Source of the DNA: Batrachochytrium dendrobatidis JAM81
Lineage: Eukaryota > Chytridiomycota > Chytridiomycetes > Rhizophydiales
Assembly: GCF_000203795.2 (NCBI RefSeq)
Contig: NW_006281105.1
Location: forward strand, 868,001 to 932,000
DNA length: 64,000 nt
Reading direction: 5' to 3'
The notes below the pieces were generated by a model that saw nothing but the letters and a program-made list of their open reading frames with translations, was not told the DNA's origin and made no database searches. This document shows, one piece after another, positions 12,032 through 24,990 of the stretch. Numbering within the stretch: the stretch's first letter is position 1; each line of letters begins with the position of its first letter. The translations under genes and the position numbers were made by a program.

Positions 12032-14250
12032 ATGGTGTTTGCTTCTTATCATCTACGCCTAGCTGCCAGGTCTAAAACCAGTCTTTATTTTTCTGGTTCA
12101 TCCAAGGTCACTACTTTTATTGTTTCTATTGAATTCATAAATTATTGCCAGTATTTATTAACACACAATACTAGAATGCAAGACTTTATTCAACTGTTAG
12201 CAGTACAGGCTCAGGATCATTTAGTCCCGTCAAATGGCTTTTATCTATTGGAGTTGTTTCGACATCAGTTTATTTTGGTGCTGCCTATGCTGCCACAAAG
12301 AACGAAACCATTCACAAATTATGGATTAACAATCAAGTGCCTGGAGGCGAGGCTGCATTGGATCTAACTCGATCCTTCGAGTCTCGGATTCGTAAGATAA
12401 ACCTATCGGATATCCACCAGTCTGTATCAGACACTACAGACATGATAAAAACAAATGCTGAGCATGCATTCGACTATACCGGTCGCACTATTCACCAGGC
12501 AACCGAGATGACCAACGCTACGATTGAAACTGTATCTGGCTATGTGGATACTGTGTCGAATGCTACTTCAGACACCATTAAAGTTGCTACGAATGTGATC
12601 AACGAGACCACCGATACGATACAGTCTGTTGTACACGATGCAGAAGCTGTTTACTCTTCCGTGGTTTCTGCCGTGACGGGTGTGACTGCTCGTCAATCTG
12701 AATCCAAAGCTGATTCATCGTCGTCTGCAAAGCCTTCAGCAGTTACTGCGCCAGCTATTTCTAATGCCGAACCTCAGCCTGCTGCAAAGAAACCTGTTGC
12801 TGAGAAGAAGGTGACCGAGACTCCTGCCATTGTCAAAATACAGACTGACGATCATCCAGCCTCCCCAAAAACTCTCAAGAAACAAGATCTGCCCAGTGAA
12901 AAGACAATCGCAGCTCCAGTTTCAGCTCCAACTCCAGTTCCGGCTGTAATGGAGAAACAAACTCCTGTTGATGATAAAACTTCCAAGACTGTCTTGGAAA
13001 CCAAGATTGAAAAGAAACCTGTTGTTACAAAAGTCAAATCTAAGCCCGAAGTCAAAGAAACTCCCGTTGAAAAAGTAGCAGTTCCTCAGTCTCCACCACT
13101 TATCGAGACCATTGATGCTGAGGCTGGTGTCAAGGCTATTCAAAACCGTCTTCCTGTTTTTGAGTCATTCATGGTTACGCTTGACGACTTGTCCAAAACC
13201 GTCAATCATCTCCTGAATGAAGCCGAACCGCTTTCTGGAGATGCTACCCATTTACGAAAAGCGCGCAAGGATCTTGATGCTCTTACCAAGTTTGTCACCC
13301 ATCTGGAAGCCGATGAAGTTGCCATGGTGCATACCGCTCTTAGCCAGCAAGCGGTCATATTTCAGCGCACCATCGATGCTGTTCGTGAAAACAGCAATAA
13401 TGCTCTTTCTCAAAAGGCACTTGAACTCGAGTCAGAGCTGACTTCAAAGTTACTAGATCAAGAAAAAAATCTTACATCTGCTTATGAGCATAATCTAGCA
13501 GAGCAGCTGATAAAACAAGCCGAGGAATTTCGTGCCGCTCTAGATATTGATCTTCAACGCCAAGCAGCCGAGCTTGAAAAGTTTTGGTCGCATGAAGTCA
13601 AGGAGCGTGTTGATCAGGAACGTGAAGGACGCCTGTCCCGTTTGGATCATCTTGCTTTAAAAGTCAAGTATCTTGAACGCATTTCTTTGGACGCCGGTGA
13701 AGGATTTGATCGCAGTCATCGCATTCATCAGCTTCAAACTGCACTTCGTGCTATTCGCTTGGCAATTGATAATCCACACACTACAAACTTTTCTCAGGAG
13801 TTGAAGGCTCTCCAGGCTCTCTGTGAAGGTGATGAGTTTGTTTCGCAGATCGTATCCTCTCTTCCAAAAGATGCTGCTCGACAATATACCTCGTATCAAG
13901 AGCTTACCAACTACCTTCATAACATTACAACTCCTCTCCGTCGCAGCCAGCTTGTTTCGGATGATACTGGTGCACTTTCCTATGCACTTTCTTTGTTTTT
14001 ATCCTACTTTATCCTTCCAAAACACGGCCGCGTAGCTGGTACAGATTTGGAATCCATCTTGGCACGTACTGAGCATCATCTTTTCAACAACCGTATGGAC
14101 GAGGCTACACGCGAGATCAACCAACTATCTGGATGGCCTAAAAGATTGTCTCGAGATTGGCTTGCTAAAGCACGTACGCATTTGGAGATTCAACAGGCCA
14201 TCAAGCTTATTGAAGTGCATTTGAACCTGCAAAGTATGGGTGTAGTTTAA
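12032..14250 (+). CDS. MIC60: MICOS subunit MIC60 (mitofilin)
   Basis: Inner-membrane organiser of mitochondrial crista junctions. Two exons (12032-12106 and 12175-14250) total 2151 nt, giving 716 aa. The start at 12032 gives a typical mitochondrial presequence: Arg/Lys/Ser-rich and lacking acidic residues. A single transmembrane segment lies at about residues 43-62 (VKWLLSIGVVSTSVYFGAAY), followed by LWINNQVPGGEAALD. Residues about 85-160 are a Thr/Ala/Val-rich helical stretch with repeated IHQAT/TVSGYVDTVS/ATNVINETTDTI units. Then comes a Lys/Pro/Val/Ala-rich linker, a long coiled coil (about 330-480), and the mitofilin C-terminal domain ending LIEVHLNLQSMGVV. The donor of the single intron is GTCACT, weaker than its neighbours, so the exact presequence border is less sure. 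RPC53 lies tail-to-tail 238 bp downstream. Confidence 0.9.
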
Positions 14251-14488
14251 ACATTTCTATTCATTTGTCACGATTCTCGAGTAATTGGTTCTTGTATTGC
14301 AGCAACCATACACTTTTTTGTACGGCATATTTTGGTGTCTTGACTGTAATCCTAGTGGCATGATGTGTTTGGTTTTCACTGATGCAAAAGTGACAAATTA
14401 AAGGAATATCTTGTTTTTCAAGAATAAAAGCTCAACTCTGCATCCCTTTCAATACATATGATTTATATTGTTTAATTTGTACTTTTAA

Positions 14489-16123
14489 TTAGCCTATGAG
14501 TGAATTGACGCTGGGAGAGCATACAAATCGATTTTGCACATCGCCCAAAAAATAGAGACTGTTAATCTCTTGATCTATATATGTCACACTCTGTGTAAAA
14601 TTAATTACTGGTGTATGTTTGACCTATGGTTCAATCAACCCGTGTACAAGTGTCAGCACTAATAAATAATACTCAAAATACACGAGATGTCAACATTACC
14701 TCAAACTCGACACCGCCAATCATCAGAGTGGTGCGACCAGATTTTCGCACAATAAACTGTCCTGCCTTTCCTGCAAATTGATGTTTAGGCTGTGATTGGG
14801 TCTGTGTTGATGGCTGTGATCGTGCACTTTCAGATCTAGAATTGGAAGCAAATGCATCACCTTCTACCGTGGTGGTAGTAGCGTCTTCGTCAGCCATTTT
14901 GGGGAGCATTAATGGAAATTGGAAAAACAGCAACTGAAACATATATCATGGTTAAATCATGAAATAAAATAAAGTAAACATACAATGCAGTTTGATCCTT
15001 ACATCGCCAATCGCAAGTTCCGATTTGATGTTATCTTCAACTTCTCCGTCTACCGTATATTCAACGTTTTCGTTTTCGTCTTCATTTTCATCAAGCTCCA
15101 TTGGCGTAGATAGAGGGTCTTCTATAGTCAATATATCATCGTCAACATGCTCAGAGTTTAGTTTAGAACGAGCTACATGTTCTATATAATAAATTAGTGT
15201 CAGGTTATGGATATAAACAATATACAGGACTGTTATAATAATATCAACCTTGAGCAGAACGTTCAGATTTGAAAATACGTCGTAGATTCTTGTTATGATC
15301 TATTGTAAGCGGGGAAAAAATATCTCCAGAAAACACCACCGAGCTGTCTTGACCATCTTCGATTGCATCATCAAACAGCATATCCTCTGTTTCATGTTTA
15401 ATAGTAGCTGTGAAATCTCCCATTCTACGTGGAGCTTGAATTGCACCTTTTTAAAATCAACATCGCATCGTATTAGCACATTGATTTATGCCAGAACATC
15501 TACACTCATGCTGTTTAAACTGTCCAGTCTTGATATTCACCTCTCTGTGCTGGACCAAGAGCAAAGGGACCAGACGCAGTAACTTCGGCTTCTAGTCTAC
15601 CTAAATGGCATTTTATCAGAAAGGTTGAATTAGATCCAAATAGTGCTTTGAGCCAGTGTATTATTTTTGTGATCCCATCACTTTAATGCCATATACCTCG
15701 ACCACGACCACGACCTCTTCCTACACCATCCTGACCACGACCTCTTCCACGGCCCCTTTTTGAAGAGTTATCCTGTGGTATTTCAGGTTTTGGAGCTTCC
15801 TTTTTATTTCTCCTCACAGGAATTGTAGGTGCAAACTTGGGTCCAGCCTATTGTATTTGAAATTAAAATACTCAATTTAAACATCAACAGGGAATTGGAG
15901 CTGCAGATCAACTTGGGTTTATTACGATGAAGCATGCTTGACAGTTCAATGATATAATACATACTGGCTTTGAATCAGTAGATCCTGAAGGCGGGTTGGT
16001 CGACGCATCTCCAGAAACAGAAGATCCAGACGCAATGGGAATGCGAGGTGTTTTAATTGAAGCCAATCTCTCGGCTTTAGATCCTGCTGTCTGAGGCTTC
16101 CGAGGCTGATCGCCTTCTGTCAT
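14489..16123 (-). CDS. RPC53: RNA polymerase III subunit RPC4 (Rpc53)
   Basis: TFIIF-like Pol III subunit acting in termination and reinitiation on tRNA and 5S genes. Seven exons (15965-16123, 15697-15847, 15541-15591, 15249-15446, 15003-15181, 14700-14933, 14489-14623) total 1107 nt, giving 368 aa. The N-terminus is low complexity. It is followed by a basic RGRGRGRG tract (about residues 85-105), then the ASGPFALGPAQ and IQAPRRMGDF region typical of RPC4. The acidic middle (DENEDENENVEYTVDGEVED) is also a family trait. The C-terminal conserved block is clear: LLFFQFPLMLP, AGQFIVRKSGRTTLMIGG, and a final LYFLGDVQNRFVCSPSVNSL. It is head-to-head with RRP41, 118 bp between start codons, with a CACGTG site between them. 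Confidence 0.9.
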
Positions 16124-16173
16124 AATATTTTGCAGTGAATTCAAATCGAAAAAGCTGAACTGATAAAACAGTA

Positions 16174-16183
16174 ATCACGTGAT
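16174..16183. promoter_or_regulatory. ATCACGTGAT palindrome (E-box) in RPC53/RRP41 shared promoter
   Basis: CACGTG at 16176-16181 within a perfect 10-bp palindrome. It lies 51 bp from the RPC53 start and 61 bp from the RRP41 start. CACGTG is the classic site of bHLH factors such as Cbf1/Pho4/USF. That it is used here is inference, supported by similar sites in three other head-to-head promoters in this window. Confidence 0.5.
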
Positions 16184-16241
16184 GATGAGCGTGACAAAAA
16201 TTCAAATTATTTTGCTGGTTTGAATTCATCACAAACTGCTC

Positions 16242-17321
16242 ATGTCTAGAAACGAAATGGTATCGCCCGAAGGTATGGCAGCATCTGCATTCATTTGTGC
16301 GCTGTTTCTGCAGCTAATTGTACTTATTTTCAATGCTTTAGGGCTTCGAGTTGATGGCCGTAGACCTCCTGAGCTCCGTCGATTGCTGACCAAAGTGGGC
16401 TTATTTACAAACGCCGATGGATCTGCATATATTGAGCTGGGTAATACAAAATGTGTTGCAGCAGTTTATGGCCCAAAAGAAGTGTGTAGTTATCAATGCT
16501 GGTCCATACAGTTTTATCTAAACCCATCTCAGATTTTTTACAATCGCCAACTTTCCACTAATTCAGTTCATACCTGATTGCATTCTAGTCAAAAATTCAG
16601 AGTGCTCAGCTTCATGATCGAGCGGTAATTAATGTTGAATACAATGTAGCAAGTTTTAGTTCGGGAGAGAGAAAGTTGAAAATGAAGCGAGATAAACGGA
16701 TGCTGGAAATTGCATCCATTATCAAACGAACCTTTGAGCCAGTAGTTATGACTTCAACTTTTCCTCGATCAGAGATTGATATATATGTCCAAATTCTTCA
16801 ACTAGATGGCGGTGAGTTTTTTATTTAAACTAATCCATGATTTAGATGTTTGATTGAGTCGAGTTTATTTATTTTTGCTTATTGTATTTTAGGCGCTTTA
16901 CACGCTGCAATCAATGCCACATGTTTGGCTATGATTGATGCTGGTATTCCCATGTCCGACTATGTGATTGCCTGTTCCGCTGGATTTTCAAATGGATCGG
17001 CTCTACTCGATTTGAACTATATTGAAGAATCAGCTGAACTGCCTGTTTTAACGGCTGCACTGTTGCCCAAAAGTGGAAAACTTACAATGCTGAGTGTAAG
17101 ATTCATATTTATACACCATACTCGTTTATATTGATCAAAGTTGTCTGATTTAAATGTCAATATACAAATAATGTGTATTTCATTTCCAATAGATGGAATC
17201 GAGGCTACATTTGAATCATTTTCAGGATGTCTTGAATCTTGCAACTGAAGGATGCAACACGCTCGCCGAGTCATTGAATGAAACAGTTCGAAAAGCATGC
17301 AAAAAACCCAGACCAATTTAA
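16242..17321 (+). CDS. RRP41: Exosome complex RNase PH-like subunit RRP41 (Ski6/EXOSC4)
   Basis: Ring subunit of the nuclear/cytoplasmic RNA exosome. Five exons (16242-16272, 16342-16481, 16589-16811, 16893-17095, 17193-17321) total 726 nt, giving 241 aa, matching the family. Motifs: [93 protein letters not shown] and [14 protein letters not shown]. This is the RRP41 pattern, not RRP46 or MTR3. As in other eukaryotic RRP41 proteins, a structural rather than catalytic role is expected. The C-terminus ends KPRPI. It lies tail-to-tail with ATG2 (about 116 bp between stop codons). Confidence 0.95.
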
Positions 17322-17437
17322 AGTTTAAATCAAATGTGCCGTTGGGTTTCTTTAAAACCACTATCCATGGCGCTTATATCTAATGATGTCATCACAAAAG
17401 ATGGTACAAGTTGGCTCAATTTGTACTGTAAAGTAGC

Positions 17438-20400
17438 TTAAAACAATTCAATAAATAGTTTCAGATTGGATACATACTTGTCTTCCATGCGTCGTTGCTG
17501 AGTCTTGTCCAGAGTGTTTCCAAGACCAACAAGTGTCTTGGAAACTGCATCAGTTGCTCCAATCATGGGCTGTAAAATAGCCACGGGAACAGCACGCACA
17601 ACTGGATGAACCTGTCCCTATTGGTTAAACAATGCAATAAACAATAAAAGCCAGTTGAGCTAAACTACACTGAAAAGCTTAATCCAATGCACGGTAAGTG
17701 TTTGACGCCTACCTCGTCTGTCGATTCGTAGATATCGGTTGGAACTGCAAAAATAGTTCGAGCAGCACTCCGAACGCCCTCACTTAAGCTAGCAAGACCC
17801 ATCTGTAAACCTTCACGGATATCACGCGGCTGGTCAGAGAATTTAGATAGCTGCTGTCTGCCACGATCATTGTTGTAGTCGCTACCAGAAATCCCACCAC
17901 CGCTTATAGATGTTCCTGCACCGCCTCGAATGCTGCCTCTGCTGCTACTTCCTCCGTCTACATTGCTATAGTTGCTATTAGAATCTGTTTTACTCATAAA
18001 TTCCTCTGCACGCTCCAAAATAACTTGAGTTCCTGCTGCAACACGACTTCCTAATCGAATAGTCTCCATCGTAGCAGCTTTAAGAAATGCACCGGCACCT
18101 TTTTGTAACCCTATATAACACATCAACAACCACATTAGTTATATGAGAGCCTTTGGATGCTTAGTATAGCATCTTAATAAGTAAAATATTGATACAATAG
18201 CACCACACCTTTTACAATACGTCCATCCTTTTTAAATTGCTCAACTGGAAGTAAAACCAAATCTGCAACACCTGCACCAATATTGACAAAAGGACGAACA
18301 GTCGACACGCCAGAAGCCATATTCGAAACTTGTGTAGTACGAATATGTGGAATCCATATATTCATGATTCGCTTTCCTAAATTATCCCATCCACGTACCT
18401 AATTTGGTCATAAAAATCAGCATTAGACGCAGATACAGAATAAACAAGCCGGCTCTACACAATGCATTGATGATCAAAAATCCTTACGCCCGCTAATCTG
18501 ATACGATGGAGTGACAGCTCGGCACTGTCAAGATGAACAAAGTTGAGGAATTCAATCAACGAACCGTTCTTAAGACTTGAAAAATCAACATGTTTGGGTT
18601 TGTAATCAATTTTCATCATAACAGGCTCAATCTCGCAAAATTCTATTTCAACACGACAGTAATGCAATGTTTAGATAAAAACAAACTATGCTAATGCATC
18701 TCAACCCAATAATACTATATACTCACGGAAAAATATATTATCTGATGGTGTTTTTTGCAAGGTTGGCATGGGTGGATTGGATTGAATCTGGCGAATCTCA
18801 GTAATCTCAGTAGTATGCTTAACAATAAAATTCAGTGTATCCTAATAAAAATCAATTGAAAGCACATATTTCTGTTAAAAAAGTAGTGCAGTGTGTATAG
18901 CAGTGATGATCATGCTAATACCATACCTGATCAATGTACATTCTAAACGGAAGTAATGCTGCCTAAGTCATTCAAGACAATACATACATTAGTGTCCAGA
19001 CCTCATCAAATAAACATCACTATCGATTTCAAAAAATATCAACATCACCCTCATTCTGATCTCTGGTTTTCCCATAGTTTGAGGAATGCTGCTCCATGAA
19101 ACAGTAATCATATCGCTTCCCGTCTCACGTGGAAGCGTATTACTCTCTGGCTGCATATAACTAAAGAATTTACGCCATTGAGAAGATTTGACATGATCAA
19201 TAATTTCCACGTCGCGAACATTAAACTGAACATCCAAAGTGGTTTGTGTGCTATCCTCGGGGAACATTTTGACATCCACACCAATATGAACAAGCCGTAG
19301 TTCAAGCTCGCAATCCTTTGTTTGTTTTTTGAAAGATGTCTGTGTGGAATGTATATCGCTTTCAAAATCTTCCAAAATAGACGAATCACCAGCTTCGCTT
19401 TTGTCTTTAAAGGCAGCATGCTTTTCATTCGAACCTCGAGAAGATGGAATCGACGCTTCATTCTCCTGTTGGTCTGCACGATCACCACGGTACGTTTGAG
19501 ACTCTTTCCGAGTAGGATCAGTAAAATGTTTAAACGATTCATCATCGTAATTCCAATGAGATCCTTCATAAAGTCGCCAAATCACATTGCAGTGTTTAAG
19601 TACAAACACACTCTGCGGCGGGACAACAGGTCTAATGCATAGATATTTCATTGCAACAGCAGTAGTAAAAAATTAAAAATCATTTGTAAATATATATAGT
19701 TGAAAAAACAAGCATGTTGCACTCAACTGTTTTTCTTGAACAGCTTCAGCACAAAGTCTAGCAAGATAATTTTGGTCAATAGTGAACTCTTCAGGACAAA
19801 CATATCCACGAACAGTTCCAGTGATCACTTCGGGCTTTTTATGAGTGGCCAAATCATGATCAAATCCCATTAGCCAATCGTGATCACTTTCATCTAAATC
19901 CTTGTCTTCAAAACTGGGAACTGGCTGAGCAAACTGAAACGCATTTTCATCGACAAGACCTAGTAAAAACTAGATATTGTTATTATCGGTACTATCAAAT
20001 AAACAATATTAAAGCAAAGTTTCAATAAAAGCCAATCATACAAAACACATTTTCGTCGGACACGTTTGTTTGGTAGGCCAGTGTTTGAGTAGATTCGGCT
20101 GACGGAACTGGGTCGGGAAAAGAGCTAGATTTTACCTCGGATGAAGATTCCCTAAAGCAATATATCGTCACAAGATCAACAAACTAATTGAGCAATCTAA
20201 AACTTTACAGAGCTTACTCTAAACCGTACTTTGGAAATAATGACTCAACAAGCCGTATAACCGCATTAAAGGAATCTGGAAATGTATCAATTGTCAATTG
20301 ATTTGGAGTAATTATAATCTAAATTAAATAAAATTTAAAAGTATACACTGTTTTTAGATGATAGTCAATGCAATACATTACACTAATATTATTACCTCTA

Positions 20401-23400
20401 GATTTGGCAAAATGGGTGGCTCGTTTATTCGAATTAGTGCACGAATAATATCAGCCTGTCCTATTCGAACAAATCCGACTGACTAGAGTATTAAATACAT
20501 GTTGACATGTAAGTGCATTGCTAAACCTTGAAACGAAAATACACAAATTCTTATCAAACTCACATTTACAAATCGTAGATAAGCAAGCCAAGATCCCATG
20601 GGCTGAATTTGCTCATTACTTAGTGACTGGGACAAGATCGCACCAGAGTTGGGATTATGTGACAAGCTCAATAAAGTGTTGAAAAATGACACATCGTACG
20701 AAGTGGTAGGCGACTCTGCAATCAAATTGGTTGAGATGCGAAGCTTTCCACCATTTAAAAGCATTGCACCACAAAACGGCTCTGTCATGAAAATGACATT
20801 GTAATTGCTCAATAGCACATGTACATTGACAAACGCATCTAGTTCGGGTCCAGGTGTTTGTGGCTATTAGAGTATAATGAATGAAAATGAATAAGGGTTT
20901 TGGAAACACATGGTGTAATCATTTAAGATTTAAAAACATTCGACTCATTAGTAATAACATAGATTAAAATACCCTACTTGGTCAGACAACTGATCGAGAT
21001 TCCGAGTCGCAATTCGCGATAATTCCGAATAATCAAACGGAAGATGCAGAGTAAAATTGCTGAATATAGTAGTTATAGATGTTTGCCGCAATCCAAGTTC
21101 AAAATCGTCAAACTGTGAAAACACAACCCGCATCATTGGACTGGATTCATCATGACATGTTTGATTGAAAACAGTAGTTTTCTCATGCAAAAGTGTTCCC
21201 GGCGAAAACTTTTGAACCGCAAACTCAATCCGCCCTGCAGAAAATTCAACTGCTACAGAATTCTGTAATTTCAAAATACAGTGAATGAGAAAACACAACA
21301 GTTAATACTCAGCAACAAGCAGGATACTTGACAGGCATTGTTAAACAATCAAAATACTTTAAACAAACCTTTTTACTGCTTGCCGAGTTTAACGAGACAA
21401 CCATATCCATATTGGAAAAGTTTAAATCAAACCGTTGACTTGTCACTAGCTCGAGGCATGCAGTCAACTTCAAAGACCCTAAATATAAAAATAAATCAGA
21501 AACTCAAAACAGCAACGCACAAAAACCTAGTCAACAACCTTTGGTCGCCATAAACAATAGCGCAAAGCTTGGATAAGATGCAATTCCTTGATCACTTGAA
21601 CTTAAAGCCTGAATTTGCTCCAATAGTCTATGTACGTACAAAAACTCAGAATCCATAATATGCACATCCACGTTTTGACAAGTTACTATTACAACAGACA
21701 TCTAGCATATCACATTAAAACAGCCTTGTCAGCCAACTAATATAACAAGATGAACGTTCAAAATCAACGCACAGTTAAAGCCGCTAATGGATGGTCGTGG
21801 CGATGTTTTGTACGTGAATCATTTCCATGTTTAACCGAGTTTGCATTATCGAATGAAATATGATCAGAGCCAACATCGGACCAACTCTTGACAGAAACTT
21901 CATCTGAACTCTGGGTATTTTCGCGGTATAGTTTATGGAGATCAGATACAATTTCATCAAATCGAGCTGAATATCTGAGCGGGGAATCTTTTTTAGACGA
22001 CAAATCTAAATATAGATTTTCAAGCAGAGCAATGGGTCGATATTCTAAAAATAAAGTGTAAGCTATTTGTTGAATGTAGTCAATGAAAATATCGGTCTCA
22101 TCATTTTGAATAGCATACTTGAGTAGTTTGTTGTTGTTGCAAGCCCAACAACAACAAGCCCAGCATTGATTCCGTCGCTATGTTGTAGAACTTGATTTAC
22201 AACAAATAATCAAAATATAGTAAGTAAAATGCAATGCTCAACATATTGAAATTCAGTTAAAGTTCTACCTGGAGAAGCCTCTTGCTGGAAATTTCCAAAC
22301 TGGATATCAAATGCATCAACAACTGGATAAACTGAATCGTATCTACTCAGTATAGTTGTTGGCATAAAACATTTTTAAAATGCAAAAATAAATTATACTC
22401 GAAAAATTAGTTTATAGTTGAAAACAGCAAAACTGGTACCTTGACATTTTTCTTTTGCATATTTCAACTGCAATGCGTACAAATGGACACGCCATGGAAA
22501 ATAAAAATTCAATCTATAGTATTGCATATACAAAAATAAATTGTCAAATATGTCGAAGCGATGTGGTACACGGTAAATAATCGACAATATAGTCTACCTT
22601 TTCAGCATCTAGAGTCGAATCAGATGGATCAGAGTCTTGTGTGGAAAAAGAAAATGGTTTGCTTTTGAAATTAAAACTAGAAGCATAGACTTGAATATCC
22701 TCCAAAACATCGGCAGCAATCGACAGTATTAGCGGTGGAAGCACAACAGTCACATGATGACTCCATACTGCTGATTTTTGTTGATTCTCCATTGAAGGAT
22801 GCGCCTTTGAAAGCGTACGGTTACCAAAACTTTCAATTCTGACACGAACGTATTCTTGTGACGGCTGTAAAGATCCAATTTCCAGTCGTGGTAACTCGGT
22901 TTTTTCCAGTACAAAATTGTGCATGCCTTTTTGCAAAGGAACATCTGCAGCAGGAAAAATGTCCAAAATTGTAGTCATCTTATCTCCAAGTTTTTGAAGC
23001 GCGTGGTTTACCAATAGTAAGCGTATGACAAGATCAATTCCAAACGCTTGACCCAAGGACGAATAGTGATGCTGAAGCTGAATATGGATAGTATGCAAAT
23101 CAACGCGCAAGTGATTGATGCCAATAAGCTGAGCCGATACATCTTGATCGTTCAAACACAATACATCAAAGTCATTTTGCCGTGGATGCCGTTCAGTTGG
23201 ATGAAAAATACAGGAAAATACACGTCCAATATGAAGGGTGAGCAAAAATGGATCCAAAGAGGATAAGGCTGAATCTGCTGGGGAATTTTGTATGGGCGAG
23301 CAAGACTGGTGATCCGATGACTGGTGTATATAGTCTGATTTTGATAATAAAGACGATGATATGCTCAATATATCTTCAATGTGTGTTGGATGCAATACCA

Positions 23401-24536
23401 CGATGATACGTTCAATGTCACAGGAAATATCAAAACTTGATAGCCAAGCAGCTGAGGTAGCTGAGATTACACTGCTAGAAACATCGGTATATCCAGTAGA
23501 GTCCTGTTTGAATAAAATGCGAACCCATCCATTTGGAATTGCCAATAGTGGAATTGTGGAGTGCGAGTTTTGTGCAATTAATCCAACTGAAATATCAAGT
23601 ATTCGAAGATACTTGATTGTATTCACCGGCATTTCTACTTGATTGAACCATAACCACTCGGGTATCAGTCTTTGGATAGTATCTACTGTATGATCACAAA
23701 GTGAAATCTGGCCGCATTTCAGCTCAATAGATGCATTCAACTTTGATGTAACTTTGATTGAGATGCGGTTCAATGAAAGAGTGACTTTACTGAGAATATT
23801 TTCAATTATTTTGGCAAGATCAGAAAGACCATTTCCTTCAGATTCGTTTTGGTCAGGTAATCTTGTTGGTGAGTCGTCATCATCGCCCAGCTCGGTCCGA
23901 ATAAAATTGTCTGCAAAATGAAATGATGATGATAGTATTGGAGGCGATTGTGTGTTCAAGTGCTGTTGTTCTTGTTCATATATATGCGAATCAGTGCTTT
24001 GCTTGGGTTCAGACTGAGAGTCGACCTGTGCTAAATCAATCGACATATCCTCAATTTCCATTGAACAAGCTTCTGAAAAGAATCCGTTCCAAGGGACGAC
24101 CACTCTTAGTGTACCAATATGACCAGATACCATCTGTACAGACAACACATCTCCAATGGCTTTATTGATAGTCTTTATATCCGCAGGATTATTTCAATGC
24201 AAGTAATAAAGCTCGAATCAGTATCATTTCATGTACACGACAGGGGTGAGCATAGTACTAGATCGAGCTAGACACTATCTACAAGGTAGAAATAGCCAAT
24301 TGAACAGAGCATATGTATATGTATATTCTAATAAAGTTTTGGTATATATGCTAGATTACCGTAGTTTCCAAATGCAGGTTACGAAGAGTAACTTGGCCAT
24401 TAACCAATTGGAAGTCGTAGTTGTCCCAGTTGACATCATCAGAAAGAAATCTACCAATAGTCTGCTTGAGCAAATACTTTGCCAGTCGTTTCTGGAAAGA
24501 GTCTTCCCCAAAGGGTTTAAACCATCCTTGCCACAT
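17438..24536 (-). CDS. ATG2: Autophagy-related lipid-transfer protein ATG2
   Basis: Bridge-like protein that moves lipid from the ER to the growing phagophore. The chorein-type N-terminus is in exon 1 (24360-24536): MWQGWFKPFGEDSFQKRLAK, YLLKQTIGRF, then NGQVTLRNLHLE. Exon 2 (22598-24172) holds GHIGTLRVVVPWNGFFSEAC. Exon 3 (22440-22513) gives CPFVRIAIEI. Further exons include 22269-22345, 22119-22190, 21773-22044 and 21540-21701, and continue to the C-terminal domain. That domain has ASGVSTVRPFVNIGAGVADL, VLLPVEQFKKDGRIVKG, and GLQKGAGAFLKAATMETIRL, the conserved ATG2_CAD block. It has at least 16 exons over 7.1 kb. The end is ambiguous: an unspliced reading gives RRMEDKYV... to a TAA at 17438, whereas a GTATGT...TTACAG intron would change the last residues. 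A dispersed repeat end lies directly 5' of the ATG. Confidence 0.92.
22127..22158. repeat. GTT/CAA simple-repeat hairpin inside an ATG2 exon
   Basis: TTGTTGTTG followed after a short GCAAGCCC spacer by CAACAACAA. It can fold on itself and encodes a Val/Leu and Thr-rich stretch in ATG2 (VVVGLATTTN). Probably microsatellite-derived coding sequence. Confidence 0.5.
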
Positions 24537-24990
24537 TTACTGTCGTATTCACGTAAAATGAAACGCTAAGAGTCAAAATACTAATAAATGGCCAACTTCA
24601 AGAAATAATAATTTGATGGAATTTATTGAACAAAATTGGGGTTTGAATTCTCTGACTGAATGGTGATTGGCATGTAAAATTGTGTTGTCGAAACATGCGA
24701 TCATTGTTGCTGGACTAAAACGCAAACGTATTTGATATTAGAATCTAGGCGTTTGTACAGGCTTGAAAATAATCCAACTCAATATTTGGATTACAGTACA
24801 TGAATCTAGTTTTAAACTTTGTTCATACAATCTGTGGTTATTTCCACAGTGGGCAATCTTGATTCAAAACTATGGTTTGTGTATCATCAGGTACGCTTTA
24901 AATCAAGCCGCGTCTTACAATGACTCGATGTATCCAGGATATATGCTATCAATAATTTATTTAAATTAAAACCGCCATGAATTTTTGTGT
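24537..24990. mobile_element. Intergenic ATG2-HSP90, with dispersed repeat end B
   Basis: A 454-bp spacer. TTACTGTCG followed by the core TATTCACGTAAAA (24546-24558) and TGAAACGC begins 1-2 bp upstream of the ATG2 start codon (24536). The same 5' context TTACTGTCG is found at copy C (28357-28365). No opposite terminus was found before the HSP90 stop, so this copy is truncated or only an end. The rest is AT-rich with no gene seen. The 5' UTR and promoter of ATG2 must lie in or past this repeat. Confidence 0.6.

Noticed and set aside
19110..19130. CACGTG inside ATG2 coding sequence
   Set aside because: Within an exon, so not counted as a promoter motif; same for the CACGTG at 39210 on an exon-intron border.
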